24,638 nucleotides of DNA from JALOAF01 sp035446765. GTDB taxonomy: Bacteria > Patescibacteriota > Gracilibacteria > Absconditabacterales > Absconditicoccaceae. The notes beneath the pieces are model-generated. The model saw only the letters and a program-made list of their open reading frames with translations. It had not been told where the DNA came from and ran no database searches. The translations under genes were made by a program, and so were the position numbers. Of the stretch, positions 24,273 to 24,638 are shown one piece after another. Every line of letters begins with the position of its first letter. Positions within the stretch are counted from its first letter, which is position 1. The stretch lies in the NCBI GenBank assembly GCA_035446765.1, contig DAOTFU010000015.1, positions 1 to 24,638 on the forward strand. Reading direction: 5' to 3'.

Positions 24273-24638
24273 ATTTTGGAAAAATATTTGTCTGATATGC
24301 ATTGTCCGTATTCCTACAGACAAAACGTAACATATCTCTACAAATCTCCATTTGTGATAATAGTGTTAAGGATCTACACAGTGTAAATAAACTAATTTGT
24401 AGGATGTTTCAGTTTGATAGTCAATGTATGATGACATCATTTATAAGTCAATTTCCCCGTAGGTTTAGGAATAAAAACCTCTAAACAATTGTCTACTTGA
24501 TACACATCGTATCATACCGAATATAACCGACCTGCTTATCGTATCTCCATACGACAAGATCGTGAAGGAAATGGTAGTCATTCTAGACGTAAATGCAAGG
24601 CATTTGGACATTTTTTGTCATAACTGTCCAAGACAGAT
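24273..24638. other. Region without recognisable gene, with several hairpins
   Basis: No convincing CDS on either strand with TGA read as stop or Gly. Its right half is less AT-rich and has four small perfect hairpins: AGGTTT/AAACCT (24461-24480), TGATAC/GTATCA (24498-24514), TCGTAT-CTCC-ATACGA (24539-24554) and TTGGACA/TGTCCAA (24604-24631). It could be part of a structured RNA running past the window end. It lacks the conserved cores of tmRNA, RNase P RNA or 5S rRNA that I would recognise. The strand is unknown. Confidence 0.35.

Noticed and set aside
24302..24484. 60-residue plus-strand ORF
   Set aside because: No start signal, no motif and no conservation pattern; it overlaps hairpins.
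24461..24638. tmRNA, RNase P RNA or tRNA at the right edge
   Set aside because: None of their conserved core sequences is present on either strand.

Overview
The window comes from a bacterium that reads UGA as glycine (genetic code 25), which points to the Absconditabacteria (SR1) / Gracilibacteria part of the Candidate Phyla Radiation. The evidence is direct. In-frame TGA codons sit at invariant glycines, for example the NCPGH motif of threonyl-tRNA synthetase (TGA at 5972-5974, minus strand) and the RWGTQTPF motif of anaerobic ribonucleotide reductase (9056-9058). Read with TGA as a stop, nearly every gene here falls apart; read as Gly, complete genes appear. The DNA is AT-rich and intergenic regions carry many palindromes.

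Layout. 1-1994 is the 5' two thirds of a 23S rRNA gene (minus strand) with its promoter. 2314-5083 holds a tiny membrane protein, a small anchored protein, an RluA-type pseudouridine synthase, tRNA-His, a frameshifted GIY-YIG nuclease with a partial tRNA copy beside it, and a DUF134 protein. thrS follows (5081-6979, minus). 7014-7802 has hairpin elements, a small hypothetical gene and a lone ribbon-helix-helix antitoxin-like gene. 8180-11588 is the class III ribonucleotide reductase locus, behind two NrdR boxes. There nrdD is split: the glycyl-radical domain is a separate 96-residue ORF. nrdG and a short comEC follow; comEC contains two in-frame insertions of intergenic-type palindromic repeats. 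A patatin-like phospholipase gene converges on comEC.

14148-18780 is the most unusual region, a cassette-like array. Five minus-strand genes (two NYN/DUF88 nucleases, two PemK/MazF-like toxins, one DinD) each have the same 20-bp inverted repeat at their promoter. Most are separated by paired CCCCGGGG palindromes of two types. Four of the five face a convergent plus-strand promoter of nearly constant sequence (TTGCAA, 16 bp, TATACT or TATAAT), which drives a predicted RNA of roughly 55-125 nt. The terminator of that RNA lies on the 3' end of the nuclease gene. No protein antitoxin is visible. I interpret the region as an array of ribonuclease/toxin cassettes with antisense RNA partners; this is an inference and not a described system that I recognise.

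18798-24079 encodes cell-surface functions on the minus strand: a TPR-like anchored protein, a secreted protein with a fibronectin-III-like domain, and a 1201-residue S-layer-like protein with SLH repeats. 24080-24638 holds a composite palindromic repeat and a stretch of hairpins without a recognisable gene.
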